Positions 12,990 to 24,315 of a stretch of 64,000 bases of DNA are shown here, piece by piece. The stretch comes from Diogma glabrata (Eukaryota; Arthropoda; Insecta; Diptera; Cylindrotomidae). The notes beneath the pieces are model-generated. The model was not told where the DNA came from, ran no database searches, and worked only from the letters and a program-made list of their open reading frames with translations. The stretch is from contig OY856187.1 in NCBI GenBank assembly GCA_963693315.1, positions 49,033,161 to 49,097,160 on the forward strand, given 5' to 3'. Position numbers and translations under genes: made by a program. Every line of letters starts with the position of its first letter. The first letter of the stretch is position 1.

Positions 12990-13891
12990 GCAATTTGCAT
13001 TATATATTCAATTTTTTTTTAACTGTGTACTATAGAAAATAAAATAACTAAAACACTTTTTTTAGAAAAGTTATTGAAATAAATATAAACAAAATATTTA
13101 AATTAGACTTTAGTCAGATTTATTTTATTTCAATTAGTAAAAAGAATACTTTTAATTATTATTTTCTGTAAAAAAACACACAAACAATTTTATAAAGATT
13201 AGTGTTGCAATAAACTTTTAATAGAATTTCAATAAATATTCTTCTATCTATCTTCTATCTTCTTCTATCTTCTATCTTCTTCTATCTATCTATATAAATA
13301 AAAATGTAAATGTTCGTTTGTTCAAAATAGGTAATCTCCTTAAGTACTGGATCGATTCCTTTGAAATTTGCACGATTAGTTGCATTTCAATAAAGGCGGG
13401 GTTTTACATGATTTTTTAGCTGTTTGTGTAACATACGCTGTCAACAAGTACAAGTTTTTCACCTGTTGTATTCTCAATTAACTCAATGTTATGATCGAGT
13501 TTCACTTCATGCTTAATTTGATCAATTAGCTTTGTATAGTGATCAGTCAATAGATTATTTTGTGTCCTCTTTTCGGTAGGACCGTCCTCCTTTGGAGCAA
13601 GAAGGTCCTCCGTTCTCATTTACTATAAAGATGTCCTCTTTATTCATTTTATTTATTTTATCAATGAATTTTATTTTTAAATTAAAACATGCTTCTCTGT
13701 CGGAAGAGTAAAACGTCGTATTGCTTTCGTGTTTAATGAATTTTATTTTCTAACAAACTTGCAATGCTCATTGCTCGCTCGCATTGTAGACTTTTGATCG
13801 AAAATAAACTAGTTCATTAAACATCTCAACAATAAAGTACTATTATACAGTTAGTTTCTTAGGTGCATATGCGTGTCAAAACATAGATGCA
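12990..13891. repeat. hAT internal spacer with TCTTCTATC microsatellite and an interspersed-repeat-like motif
   Basis: Positions 13238-13291 are a microsatellite of tcttctatc and tatc units. Immediately after it comes sequence of the type found in many insect interspersed repeats: atgtaaatgttcgtttgttc, then a ggatcgattcctttgaaatt segment. Farther on (13416-13619, minus strand) is a 67-codon frame with no recognised domain. The stretch lies between copy B and the transposase and has no supported gene. Confidence 0.5.
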
Positions 13892-15906
13892 ATGAAAAAT
13901 GCTGGAAAATATGGTCGAAAATTCACTGAGTTTCATTTTTATAGAAAACTCACAATTGCAACAAAACTTAAACGAGATTGGCTAATCTATTCACCGTCAG
14001 CCGAAGCAGTTTTTTGTTTTGTATGCTGTTTATTTGGTGATTTGAATGGAAAATCGCAAGCATTTTCATTAAAAAGATTCAATAATTGGAATAATTCATC
14101 ACATTTCGAAGCATGAAGAGTCCAAGTATCACATGACCAATAATTTTACATATAAAATGCGTATCAAAAATGAACTTACTTTCGAGAAATCTTTTAATAA
14201 TACAACTAAAATTGCATCACGAGGACTTGCTTTTCGTGGTCACGATGAAATTTTAGGATCAAAACACAATGGAAACTTTCTTGGATCTCTTGAATTATTG
14301 GCTAAATTTGATCCCTTTTTACAAGAACATATTTCTCGTTTTGGCAATAAAGGAAAAGGTACACTCTTTTCATGTAACATTGACAAATTATTTTTTTTTA
14401 TTATTCGGAATATTTTTAGGAAAAGCATCGTATCTTTCAAGCACAATTTGAGAAGAATTCATCTCTATCATGGCAAAACATGTTAAAAATCACATTGTTT
14501 CGGAAATTATAGAATCTCGATATTATACGTTTAGTGTCGATTCCACTCAGGATGTGATCCATACAGACCAGTTGTCTTTTTGTGTTCGATATGTTAAAAG
14601 TAATACCATTTGTGAACGATTTATTTCATTTATTGAAATCGAAGGTCATACATCGAATTATCTTTTTGACATCATTATGAAATTCCACAATGAAAACGAA
14701 ATAAACATTGATAATTGTAGAGGCCAGTCATATGACAACGCTTACAATATGGCAGGTATTTATGGTGGCCTACAAAGATTGATTCGTCAAACAAATGAAA
14801 CAGCAATTTTTGTCCCTTGCTCTGCTCATTCATTAAATCTAGTCGGTAAATATAGTGTTTCTGGCAAAACTGCTGCAACTAAGTTTTTTGATATGGTTGA
14901 AAAACTTTATGGATTTTTCGTATATTCCCCTTTTCGATGGAATCGATTACAAGATCAGCGAATACATGTTAAAGAGAGCAACTGGAACGAGATGTTCAGC
15001 TAGATACGAATCAGTTCACGTTGTACATTCTTGTTATTTAAAAGTGTTGTATGTTTTAAAATCTTTCCTACATGAGGAAAGCTTCAGTGACGATAACAAA
15101 GCGGTAGTAACAGGTTTGATAAAAAAAACTATGTCATTTCGAAAATATTTTGATGCTTGTCCTCTGGAAAAGTGTACTAACCAAACTTAATTTTGTGAAT
15201 CGAGCATTACAAAAATCTAAATTAACTGTCTCGGTGAGAAAAAACTGTTTGATTTAATAGTTACAGATTTGGAAAATAAAGATTACAACAAAATTTTTGA
15301 TGATGCCTGTCAGCTTTTAAATTCTGTTTCATCTAATATTCAAACCGCAAATCATATTCAAACTTGCTCAACGTCACAAACACTTTGTCCAGAGGAACAA
15401 AAGGACCACCTTGAAAAATCGTTGTTCAACTCAATTATAAAGGCTTTTCTTTTCAATCTGAGAGAGCGTGCTAAAGATTATGAAGATCTAGATAGTACTC
15501 GTTTTTGATACATCTAAATTTAATGAGTGATGAAGAGATTGCTAATTCTTGCAGAACAATAACCGCAAAATACCCAAAAGATCTCAATGCATATCAATTG
15601 ATTGACGAATGTCAATTTGCCAAAAATTATTTCACATTTGATAATTTAAATTATGAATCGATGTACAAAACAATGTTCAATAATAATCTTTCCACCACTT
15701 TTCCGAATATCGATATTTTATTACGAATGTTTTTATGCATGTTTGTCGATAATGTTATAGGCGAACGATCATTTTCAAAACTGAAGTTAATCAAAAGTTA
15801 TTTGCGTAATACTATGAGTAATGATCGTTTGAACGATTTAACCATTCTTTCTATTGACAATGGAATTTTGGACGAAATTAAATTTGATGAAATTATAGAC
15901 ACTTAA
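13892..15906 (+). pseudogene. hAT transposase, TTF-zinc-finger/ZMYM1-like, broken
   Basis: The pieces collect into a transposase that would cut and join hAT ends in the nucleus. N-terminus (ATG 13892): a TTF-type zinc finger with WLIYSPSAEAVFCFVCCLFG. Next: HNGNFLGSLELLAKFDPFL and FGNKGKG (14268-14360). Then the RNase-H-like core: SVDSTQDV (14532-14555, probable first acidic residue), RGQSYDNAYNMAG and PCSAHSLNL. Last (15505-15906): the hATC dimerisation region with IGERSFSKLKLIKSYLR. Breaks are visible as a stop at about 14114, frame changes near 14370-14440 and 15000, stops near 15188-15230 and a stop at 15506. Family members usually have roughly 600-800 residues, which fits the summed length. 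It lies immediately upstream of the right terminal repeat. Confidence 0.9.
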
Positions 15907-16053
15907 ATACAGAAAAAATGTAATTTTAATGCCTGAAAATAAATATATTTTAAACTTGTCTGGTGTTAGTTTCTTTTTTGCTTATGCTTGGGGCCCCTGA
16001 ATCGCAGGGCCCTGGTTCGGTTGCCTTTAAACTTGTATGATAATCCGCCACTG

Positions 16054-16061
16054 CTCTGTAC
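16054..16061. repeat. 8-bp target site duplication of the hAT element, right copy (ctctgtac)
   Basis: An exact copy of the octamer at 9868-9875, directly after the terminal CCGCCACTG. Copy A resumes here. Confidence 0.93.
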
Positions 16062-18560
16062 AGAGTCTAGACATTTTATTGTTGACTGACAAGCACCTCC
16101 CCTACCATGACAGCAGTACTCCATACATGGACGAATAAAGGACTTGAAGATTAGCGAAATTTGGTCGGGACTGAAATATTTTTTACATGGACTCAAGAAT
16201 CCTAATTTTTGCATTGCAGATTTAGCGAGGTTGAACACATGTTTATTCCATTTCAGGTTATTTTGAATATCCACTCCAAAAAGTCTAACTGATTCAACCT
16301 CACGCAATTCCTCGTGGTTTATTTTAATAGGCAAATTTTTATGTCGCTCTATTCGTGAAAGACGGCATAGTTTGGTTTTGGTTGGATTAAAGGAAACAGG
16401 ATTGGTTGGATTAAAGGAAACAAGATTAGATTCTCCCCATTCCATTATACGCTCCAGATCTTTGTTGATAGAATCAATTAGCAGCTCTCTATCAGTGGTA
16501 ACTGCAGTATGAGATCAAAATTTAGGAGATGCATGTGATGCATGCAATGTGCTGTCATCAGCAAAACTATGGATTGGGTGCACTGTGGAAATAAATGAGT
16601 CATTAATGTATAGAAGAAACAAGGTTGGTGAGAGTGCAGAACCTTGGGGAACCCCAGCATTGGTTTTGAAAATATTGGATGTGATACCATCTAAATTAAC
16701 ATGAAATTGGCGACCTGTAAGAAAACTATAAATCCATTAGACAGTAAGATGGTCTATGCCATAAGATTTATATTTTGCTATGAGATTTTTATACCACACT
16801 TTATCAAATGCTTTAGAAATGTCAAGTGAAATACTGAATGTTTCACCATGGTTTTCCAGCGATTTGTTCCAGAGATGGGATACGTAGGCTAACAGATCGC
16901 CTGTTGCATGACTTCTACGAAAACCATACTGTTTATCATCAACAATTCGCGACACTTCCAAATAATCTATTAAATTGTAGTTAACATATTTTTCAAATGT
17001 TTTAGCTAAGACTGACAGAATTGCAATTGGTATATAATTGTTAGGATCTGTCTTACTGCCTTTCTTTGGTATGGGTTGAACGCTGGCCAGCTTCCAAGAG
17101 TCGGGAAATATTCCGGTTTTATAAGATAGATAGAAAATTTTTGTTAAAATTGGAGCTAGTTGCCTAGCAAAATTTTTAAGAATGAGCGATGGAATACCGT
17201 CGGGGCCAGCAGATTTGTTGATATTGATAGAAAGAAGCATTTTCCGTACAATATTGCAACAAAAAATAATTGGTTTCATTTTCGTTACAACTGGGGGAAT
17301 GAGTGTAGGAGAATGGGGGGGTTCAACTATGTTTGAGTTTTCTGCGAATATACGACCCAAAAGATCCGCCTTCTCTTTCGATTCGCTCACGGGAATGTCA
17401 TTCAGAACTAAGGTTGAAATAGAGGATCGAGAAAAATTGCTCTGGACTGATTTAACTGCCTGAAAGAAACTACGTGAGCCAGATGGGTGCTCGGCGAATT
17501 TCTTTGCTTTCTTCTGGATAAACGCTTCTTTGTCCAAGTCTATTTTGTATTTACTAATATTTCTGGCTTTCTTATAGGCGCTATGGGTTTCAGGTGTTTT
17601 ATTAGCGTAATATGTCTTAAATGCTTTGCGTTTATTCTTCGCTGCCTCGTCAACGTCCCGCGTGAACCAGGGCTCAGTTTTAGGAGTGATTAATTGATTT
17701 GGAATAAACTGTCGCATTCCGTCTTTTATGATTTCGGACATTCTTATTGCCGATGTGCTAGGATCTTGATCAACACAACAAATAGTTTTCCAAGGTGTTT
17801 CATCATAAAAGTTTCTCAGTCCCTCCCAGTTGGCGCGTTTATAGTTCTAAACGCGACGAGGATTTGCTTTAATTTGTGTCGGTGATGTAAATTGCACTAT
17901 TGTTGATATTAGTAGATGGTCCGATGTTCCGAGGGGTGGTTCAACTTTTGTCTTCGTAGTATCTGGTTCGTTTGTCAAAAACAGATCCAGCAAATTATTG
18001 TTATGATGTGAATTGTCTGAGATTCTAGTGGGGCACTCTATCATTTGCGTCAAACCGTGATAATCAGCGAGTATCAGTTCGGCTTGTCATCCTACGTCGT
18101 CAGTGCGCGATGAATACTTAAGCCATTCTTTATTATGAATATTAAAGTCTCCAAGAATGGCCAGTCTTGCTTTGGTGTAGTCCGTGGTAATCTTGTCTAG
18201 ATTAGCCGATATTTTATCGAAAAAGGGACATCCTGGGGGAGAATTTGGCGATCTATATAATCCTATTATAAACATAGTTTCATCAACACCTGAGATCTTC
18301 AGTGCTATAGAATTATGGTCCTTAGAGTTCAACTCGTAGGCCCTAATTCTCATACATGAAAGTGAATCTCGAACAAATACACAGACACCATGCTTGTTAT
18401 AAAAGGAATGTTTCAATTCGTAGCTAGGTATCCGGTATTTATCGGGATCCAATTTCGATGCTTTGCCACTAACAATTGTTTCGGTAAGAAACAATATTCA
18501 GGTTTATTTTTTTCAATGTAGTGATGAACCTCGTTTAGATTCGAATTGTAAAGAATGTAA
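16054..18560 (-). pseudogene. CR1/Jockey-group non-LTR retrotransposon copy A, endonuclease and RT part
   Basis: Read on the minus strand from about 18560. The APE-type endonuclease has the motifs FLTETIV, GVCVFVRDSL, IGLYRSPNSPPG, ILGDFN (near 18150-18165) and GTSDHLLIS (near 17910). A linker with a PWFTRDVD motif follows. The RT domain contains SAGPDGIPS, PIPKKGSKTDPNNY, YGFRRSHAT, LDISKAFDKVW (first catalytic Asp), NAGVPQGSALSPTLFL and FADD (near 16555-16570). It stops after CLDSVQ at the hAT junction and resumes at 9867. Disabling changes: a 1-base frameshift near 18485, frame breaks near 17740-18090, a stop at 16740 and a stop near 16515. No ORF1 and no clear 5' end were found; homology fades near 18560. 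Confidence 0.9.
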
Positions 18561-19085
18561 AGAAAAAGGCGATAAATTATATCGATAGCGTTGATTCGTT
18601 CAAAAAAGAAACTTCTTCGGGGCAGATGAAATATTTCAGAGACAACTGTTTCGTAAAAGAAAAATCTTCCTGACAACCTGGTAATGGAAGATAGAAAAAC
18701 GAAAAAGTTACCCTGAATGGAACACTTATAGCCGCTCCCACCCTCCATGTCTAAACCAACTGACAGAATCAAAAATGTTCCTGATTCTATCAGACCTACG
18801 CTCTGCATTAATATCAAGCAGAAGTCACAGACATTTAGGCGTTCAAAACCAACCAGCAGATTATTTATAAACAGAATATATGAGACTCCGCTGAGTCAAG
18901 GGTCGAACCCACACCATATACATTCCCCACTGTAAAAAAAATCCACTTGGGTATGATAACGAAATCCAAACCAGAGTAGTCGAAACGATAAAAGGATCTT
19001 CACTTTATAATGAAAATTTAAAGCAGACACTAATCACGTATATCCTTTGAGTAATACACACCTCTTCGTTAGGAGACCAGATCTC
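18561..19085. other. Unassigned spacer between two retroelement relics
   Basis: About 500 bp between the 5' fade-out of copy A and the end of the old Gypsy relic. Open frames on both strands (for example 18413-18817 minus) include the first residues of the endonuclease at one end but otherwise have no recognised domain. It may be further decayed retroelement sequence. Confidence 0.35.
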
Positions 19086-20294
19086 CCAGTTCATAGGCGG
19101 CGGTCCATCAACCTCTAGACCATCCATCATCCTCAACAAACTTCTATGCAGATATTTGTTTACCTACATCACTCAATATGAAATTGCGTCAGAATGCGAT
19201 TTCCGATGTTAGGTTGAAAAGCTAAAACTCTAGCCCGCTAATTGTAAAGTTAATCACTATGAACAAATGTTTTAGCAGTTAATTTCAAAATTTAACTTCG
19301 GATTTTGTTAAAATAAACAGGACGCAGAATAGTCTCACCAGGTTCAAAAAGATCTTGCAATCGTTTTAACAGCTCATAAAAAACCCATGTGTTATCTTTG
19401 GCAATTCAAACATTGCATTGTACGGTGAACAGTGAATGGTCCAATGTAAAGAACAACGTAATGCATAAGCGATTTTGCTCAACTGCAAGCCCCATTTTAA
19501 GTATTCATCTTTAAGGTAAGCCCTAATCCCCGAAAGAACATTCCGGTTCACATGCTCGGAGGTATTAGATTGCGGAGAATACAAAGCCATAACACTACGT
19601 ATCTAACACACCGGTATCTTTCACTTCGTGTTTCGACGGCAAATCCTCAAATAACTTAAACTTAAACTGTGTCCCGATGTCGGACACATCCTCTTCGGGG
19701 CAACCAAACACATGAAATACATTGGCAATCAACAGATTGGCTTGGCAGTTAATTTACGCAATGGAAACAAAAATGGATGCTTGGTAAATGATCAAGTACC
19801 TCGAGTATAGCAATATTCCCGGACTTTGAACGGGGGTAAGGACCAAGAATATCTATATATCCCCGATAACAAACCCGCTTATTTTTCGACATTGATCCTC
19901 AAATTGGGGAGGGGTCACATGATCCTTAAGTTAGAGCATTGTCTGTGGCGCATTGCACAGTACCAAAGTCATACTTACGAAATGATATAATGGCTTATCA
20001 GGAACTGTAAAATTAGTTTCCTCTCAGGAGTGTTTCTCTAATGTAATCTGCCAGAAAGCGTCCTTCAAGTCCGGACTGAAATTGAAGTTAATTTTCGGGA
20101 GACGATTTTAAATTCCATCTATCTGTGGAAGGAAGTATGCGTAATGTTTCAATCATTAATGTTTTAACCTTTCTACAATCCAAAGACGTACCTTTCCAGA
20201 GTTACGTACAAAGACAACCGGAGAGCTCCACGAACTTTGACTAGGCTCAATTATGCCAAGAGATAACATTCTGTCCAATTCTTCCCCATCAGTT
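19086..20294 (-). pseudogene. Old Gypsy retrotransposon relic: RT and integrase fragments
   Basis: On the minus strand, starting at the young LTR junction: an RT N-terminal segment (LDRMLSLGIIEPSQSSWSSP, then GKVRLWI), a degraded palm piece (LKDAFWQI-like, then LCNAPQTM-like in shifted frames), and next directly integrase motifs: YIDILGP near 19845 (first catalytic Asp), a short VSDIGTQFKFKLF-like block near 19665 (second Asp) and YSPQSNTSEHVNR near 19575 (Glu). The C-terminal half of RT and all of RNase H are missing, so about 1 kb was deleted internally. Many stops and frameshifts. The few remaining RT residues upstream (PISPVIEK) lie across the inserted element at 27643-27680. Confidence 0.85.
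20291..20294. repeat. 4-bp target site duplication (agtt), left
   Basis: agtt precedes the 5' LTR and is repeated at 27643-27646 after the 3' LTR. Four-base duplications are usual for Gypsy integrases. Confidence 0.8.
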
Positions 20295-20649
20295 TGTTGT
20301 GGTTCCACATCCCTGACTTTCTATATACTATATAATTTACTTATGTCTTTGTATTTTACGCGCATTTCTGTTTACGTATTTATTTAATAATTTAAACATG
20401 TATAATAATATAAGTACTGTAAATGTTAAGTATGTCTGTGTTTATTATATTTTGTGATACTTAATTTAATTAATAATATAATTCGTCCACTTGGAATTAA
20501 ACCGTGGTCGAGGTATGTAGTTTGCATTTTATAATGGTTAACCAATTTATAATGTTAGTGTTGATACAAATTGTAAAGTTATCTAAATTAAATAAAATCA
20601 ATTATTAATCATTCTTTTTTCTTCAACAAATTGAGTCTTTTCCATAACA
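20295..20649 (+). repeat. 5' LTR of young Gypsy element (355 bp)
   Basis: Begins TGTTGTGG and ends CATAACA, giving the usual TG...CA ends with an inverted TGTT/AACA. It aligns without gaps to the LTR at 27288-27642. I count five substitutions by eye (about 98.6% identity), so the insertion is comparatively recent. An AATAAA poly-A signal is at 20591. A TATA-like run (tatatactatataatt) near 20323 is a possible promoter element. Confidence 0.95.
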
Positions 20650-20650
20650 T

Positions 20651-20661
20651 TGGTGACAGCG
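20651..20661 (+). other. Candidate primer binding site
   Basis: tggtgacagcg begins two bases after the 5' LTR, the place where a tRNA 3' end primes minus-strand synthesis. The TGG start complements a tRNA CCA tail. Which tRNA it matches was not determined. Confidence 0.65.
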
Positions 20662-21365
20662 TTCGTTTATTGAAATTGTGAAAATTCTTGAAAGATAAAA
20701 GCCCATGCATACCTCAAAAAATACCACATGTCCAAGTAAAAATCGGATGATTGGAATATTAAAAATTTACTAACATTAATATTCAAAGCTACAAAAAATA
20801 AATCCAGTTACGTCATCATAATTAATGAAGAAATTTGGCGTTACCGCCATGAGTTTAATGGAAAATTTGGTTCAACATACAACAAAAAATCAATCATGCA
20901 AATAATAGTACGTACACCCAGCTTACGTTTTCATCATACGCAACAAAAAATTATCAACGTAAACAGTTATTTCCTATAAGCCAAATAATTAATAATCAAA
21001 TGCTCATATCATCATTTTGAAAAATCAATACATATTTCATCAATCATCATATAAAATTAAAACAGTCAATTTTACTACTACAATAAATAAAATAAATCAA
21101 GTTCAATAAATCGATAACTGCAAAAATCATCATTACTACTGTGTTATTGAAATGTGCAAGTTATATCACTCCACAGATGTGTTTTTCCAACGCTGTAAGT
21201 TAAGGATTAGTTAAGGATATTGTTTGTATATTAGGATTAAGAATTTATATCTTTTGTCAGAAAGATAAATTTGGTGAGTCATTTTTTACATAAACTACTT
21301 AATTATTTATTTAAAATTATTAATATTATTGCTAAAATAAAGTGAATGTGAATCAATTTATATTA

Positions 21366-22690
21366 ATGTCAGGCAATGATGTAAATAAAATAAAAAACTA
21401 TAAAGTTGAAACAAAAGAATTACGGCAAAGAGTGATTGAATATAAAACAAATGAAACAGTAACGGATGAGAGTGAAATTAACATAAACCTCGAACATAAC
21501 GTTGTACAACCAAGTACGTCATTAAATAATAAGTTAACAGTACAATCTTCTTCATTAAATTCATTAAGTTCTAAATTTTTGAGTGATTATTCAAAAGAAA
21601 TAGATTTTGTTTCGAATAAAATGGGAAAATTTAATTTAAACGAGTGTAATTCGATTATTGACAAATATGATGGTAAATCGAATTTAGAAAATTTCTTGGA
21701 ATGTTGTGATATGCTTCATGAAGCATTGGATGAATCTGAACATTCAAATTTTTTTAGATTTATTAAAACTAAATTAATTGATAAAGCGTATGAAATTCTT
21801 AAATATGATGCTCCATCTGATTGGGCTTCTCTTAAAGCAAAATTAATTTTAAAACAAAGCGTTCAATTGGAGTTATCCAAAGTGAGTTGAGTCAAATTAG
21901 TCAAAACAGTGACGAAAGTGTAAGATCTTATGCACGCAGAGTAGAAAAGTTATTGTTTGAATTAAACGAGACTTGTTCATTTGTTAAGGGTATTGATTCT
22001 ACGAACGATATTAAGAAAATAAATTCTGAAATTGCCTTAAGTGCTTTTGAACGAGGCTTAAAAAATAATATAAAATTGTTAGTTAGACCTTGTCAATTTA
22101 CTTCTTTATTGGAGTCGGTAAATAAAGCAATCGATGAAAGAGCGTTTCTTAAGCAATCTGAGTCAGTTATTCAAGATCCTATTCATGTTAGTAATACAAA
22201 TAATTTATGTCAGCTTTGCAACAAGCGTGGACACAGTGCATTAAAATGTTATCAATTGAAAAAATTTCAAGGATTCAATACGAAAACATTTAGTAATTCA
22301 TTACAAGGTACTTCATCATCATTTAATAATAATAATTCAAATTTTAAGCTAATAATTTATCTAATAATTATCTAATAATTTTCATAATTCTAGTAGAAAT
22401 GGAAATAATATTTTTCCACGTAATAATACAAATTCAAATCCTTTTGGTTCAGCGAGAACATTTAATAACTCAAATTTTGAAAAACATAGCAATCATTCCT
22501 TAAATAATTACAAGCGAGTTTTTTGTGTGTATTGTAAGCGTTCAAACCATATGGTGGAACAATGTCGAGTTAAACCCAGTTTGAGAAATATTGATTTTAG
22601 AAGTGTTGATAATAGTAATCACGCTCATTCGGAAAACGATCAACGGTCCGGAGAGTTGAACGCTCCTCAACGGATCCGAGACATTCAGAA
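21366..22690 (+). pseudogene. gag: gag of the young Gypsy element (frameshifted)
   Basis: Gag would form the particle shell and package the RNA. The start at ATG 21366 was chosen over an in-frame GTG at 21342. The first frame ends at TGA 21888-21890; the sequence continues in an overlapping frame (21887-22375) and then in a third one. Two CCHC zinc knuckles are visible: CQLCNKRGHSALKC at about 22208-22249 (C-x2-C-x4-H-x4-C, canonical) and CVYCKRSNHMVEQC at about 22523-22565. The N-terminal part is polar and Asn/Ser rich, with a capsid-like middle (YDGKSNLENFLECCDML, RSYARRVEKLLFEL). A further frame change near 22665 leads into pol. The 21887 overlap could in principle be a programmed shift, but the other breaks favour decay. 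Confidence 0.88.
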
Positions 22691-22702
22691 TTAGAGTGTT
22701 TA

Positions 22703-23200
22703 ATGTTAGAAAAAGATAGTAACATTCCGTTTAATAATCTTATGTCTTTAAATACAATCAATGAATTATTACCATTCAATAAATTTCTTCGTAGTTTTGA
22801 AAAATTAAATGCTTCAACGAATTCAACAAACTGTGTTGCAATTAAAAATATTATATCGAAAAAAGTTCTTACAAGTTCTGTTAATGGTGAAGATAAATCG
22901 TATCTTCAAATTTCGATTGATGTCGCCACTAAAAAAGGAAAATATTTATTTATCATTGATTCGGGTGCTGATATTTCTATAATGAACTCCGAATATATTG
23001 ATAGTGATGTAGATTTTTATCCAGCAGAAAAATGTAAATATCGTGGAATTTCTAATGATGTTTCAGAAACTCTTGGGGTTTTTGACGCTGTCTTAAGGTT
23101 TCCAGACAACATCTATGTAAATCATAAGTTCCATCTTATAAAACAAAAATGCCAATTCCAGTTCATGGAATTTTAGGAAAGGATTTTTTATTAGCAAATA
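22703..23200 (+). pseudogene. pol: Aspartic protease domain of the young Gypsy element
   Basis: Retropepsin that would cut the Gag-Pol polyprotein. The catalytic triplet region reads FIIDSGADISIM, with the active-site Asp-Ser-Gly at about 22957. The C-terminal hallmark PVHGILGKDFL (ILG, 23155-23190) lies in the next frame: a one-base shift near 23145-23155 separates it from the catalytic part. The domain therefore spans two frames and is broken in this copy. It is followed directly by the RT segment. Confidence 0.88.
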
Positions 23201-24315
23201 AATGTAAATTAGATTTCGATTCAAATAGTTTAGAAATAAAAATTGGTAGGCATGTTTATTCATATAATTTAGTTGGGAGAAACGAAGAAGTCGATATGGT
23301 AGATAAGGATTCTACAACAATTCCTGCTAGGGTTGAATATATAACAAATGTTAAATTTGATTATCCTGATGGAACTGAGAGAGTTTGTTTTTCTGGAGAA
23401 ATTTGCCCTGGTGTGTATCTTGCAAATTCAATTGTGAAAATCAAAAATAAATCAGCTTTTGTTAGTATCGTAAATAGTAATGAATATCCTGTTAAAATTC
23501 AAAAAAATATAAATATTGAAACTAAGTCTATTAATGATTATAATTTATACCGTGTTGATTATCAGGAGAATAATATAAATGAACGATTAAAAAAATTAGA
23601 ATCAATAATACAAACTGATCATTTAAACGGTTATGAAAGAGAATCTATTATGAAAATTTGTCGTGAGTTCAATGATCTGTTCTATTTAGATGGAGATAAA
23701 CTTTCGGTTACAAATGCAACTAGTCATTATATAAATACTATTCCGAACTCTAAACCAGTTTATATTAAACAATATCGTCAACCACAAATTCTTCATGAAG
23801 AAATTCAACGTCAAACTGCAAAGATGCTGAGTGATGGGATTATTGAAGAGTCCGAATCCCAGTGGAATTTTCCTCTGCTTTGTGTTCCGAAAAAATCGTC
23901 AAATAAGGAAAAAAAATGGAGACTTGTCGTGGACTATCGTCGCTTAAATGATATTACCGTTGGTGATTGTTATCCCTTACCAAATATTTCAGAAATATTA
24001 GAGCAATTAGGCCGTAGTAATTTTTTCAGTACGATAGATCTAGCAAACGGTTACCATCAAATTCCATTAGCTGTTGAAGATAGACCAAAAACTGCGTTTT
24101 CAGATGATATTGGTCATTATCAATTTACTAGAATGAGTATGGGTTTGAAAAATGCCCCAAGTTCTTTTCAGCGTTTGATGGATAATATTCTATGTGGACT
24201 TAAGGGAGTAAAATGTTTAGTCTATTTAGACGATGTCGTAATTTATGGGAAAAATTTAGATGATCATAATTTAAAATTGATTGATGTCTTCAAATGTTTA
24301 GAAAATTTAATTTAA
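23149..24315 (+). CDS. pol: Reverse transcriptase, N-terminal and palm part (young Gypsy)
   Basis: An open frame of 388 codons. RT motifs: KMLSDGIIEES, the KKWRLVVDYRRLND block, TIDLANGYHQIPL (first catalytic Asp at about 24038), FTRMSMGLKNAPSSFQRLMD and YLDD at 24223-24234 (catalytic pair). The frame stops shortly after VFKCLENLI because of a shift near 24300; the rest of pol continues in the overlapping frame from 24294. The full polymerase copies the element's RNA into DNA inside the particle. This segment keeps all palm catalytic residues but lacks the thumb in the same frame. Confidence 0.92.
   Translation: MPIPVHGILGKDFLLANKCKLDFDSNSLEIKIGRHVYSYNLVGRNEEVDMVDKDSTTIPARVEYITNVKFDYPDGTERVCFSGEICPGVYLANSIVKIKNKSAFVSIVNSNEYPVKIQKNINIETKSINDYNLYRVDYQENNINERLKKLESIIQTDHLNGYERESIMKICREFNDLFYLDGDKLSVTNATSHYINTIPNSKPVYIKQYRQPQILHEEIQRQTAKMLSDGIIEESESQWNFPLLCVPKKSSNKEKKWRLVVDYRRLNDITVGDCYPLPNISEILEQLGRSNFFSTIDLANGYHQIPLAVEDRPKTAFSDDIGHYQFTRMSMGLKNAPSSFQRLMDNILCGLKGVKCLVYLDDVVIYGKNLDDHNLKLIDVFKCLENLI

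Larger units (their letters stand above)
9876..16053 (+). mobile_element. hAT DNA transposon, 6.2 kb, with nested retrotransposon and duplicated transposase segment
   Basis: The left terminus reads CAGTGACGGATTA and the right terminus, on the complement, CAGTGGCGGATTA. GGGGCCC/CCCTGGT-rich subterminal sequence is present at both ends (9897-9940 and 15990-16015). Flanking 8-bp duplications are perfect. Transposase sequence of the TTF-zinc-finger/ZMYM1-like hAT class lies at 13892-15906 and runs to within 150 bp of the right end, with AATAAA at about 15940. A second, more decayed piece of a related transposase lies at 10360-10960. A 5'-truncated retrotransposon (copy B) sits between them. The element is not autonomous: the transposase is broken by frameshifts and stops. 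Confidence 0.92.

Noticed and set aside
9876..16053. The hAT region read as a host ZMYM1-like gene
   Set aside because: Terminal inverted repeats, 8-bp duplications and multiple frame breaks show it is a transposon.
21366..22375. The gag frame overlap at 21887 as a programmed frameshift
   Set aside because: It lies inside gag rather than at a gag-pol border, I see no convincing slippery site, and other breaks in the element point to decay.
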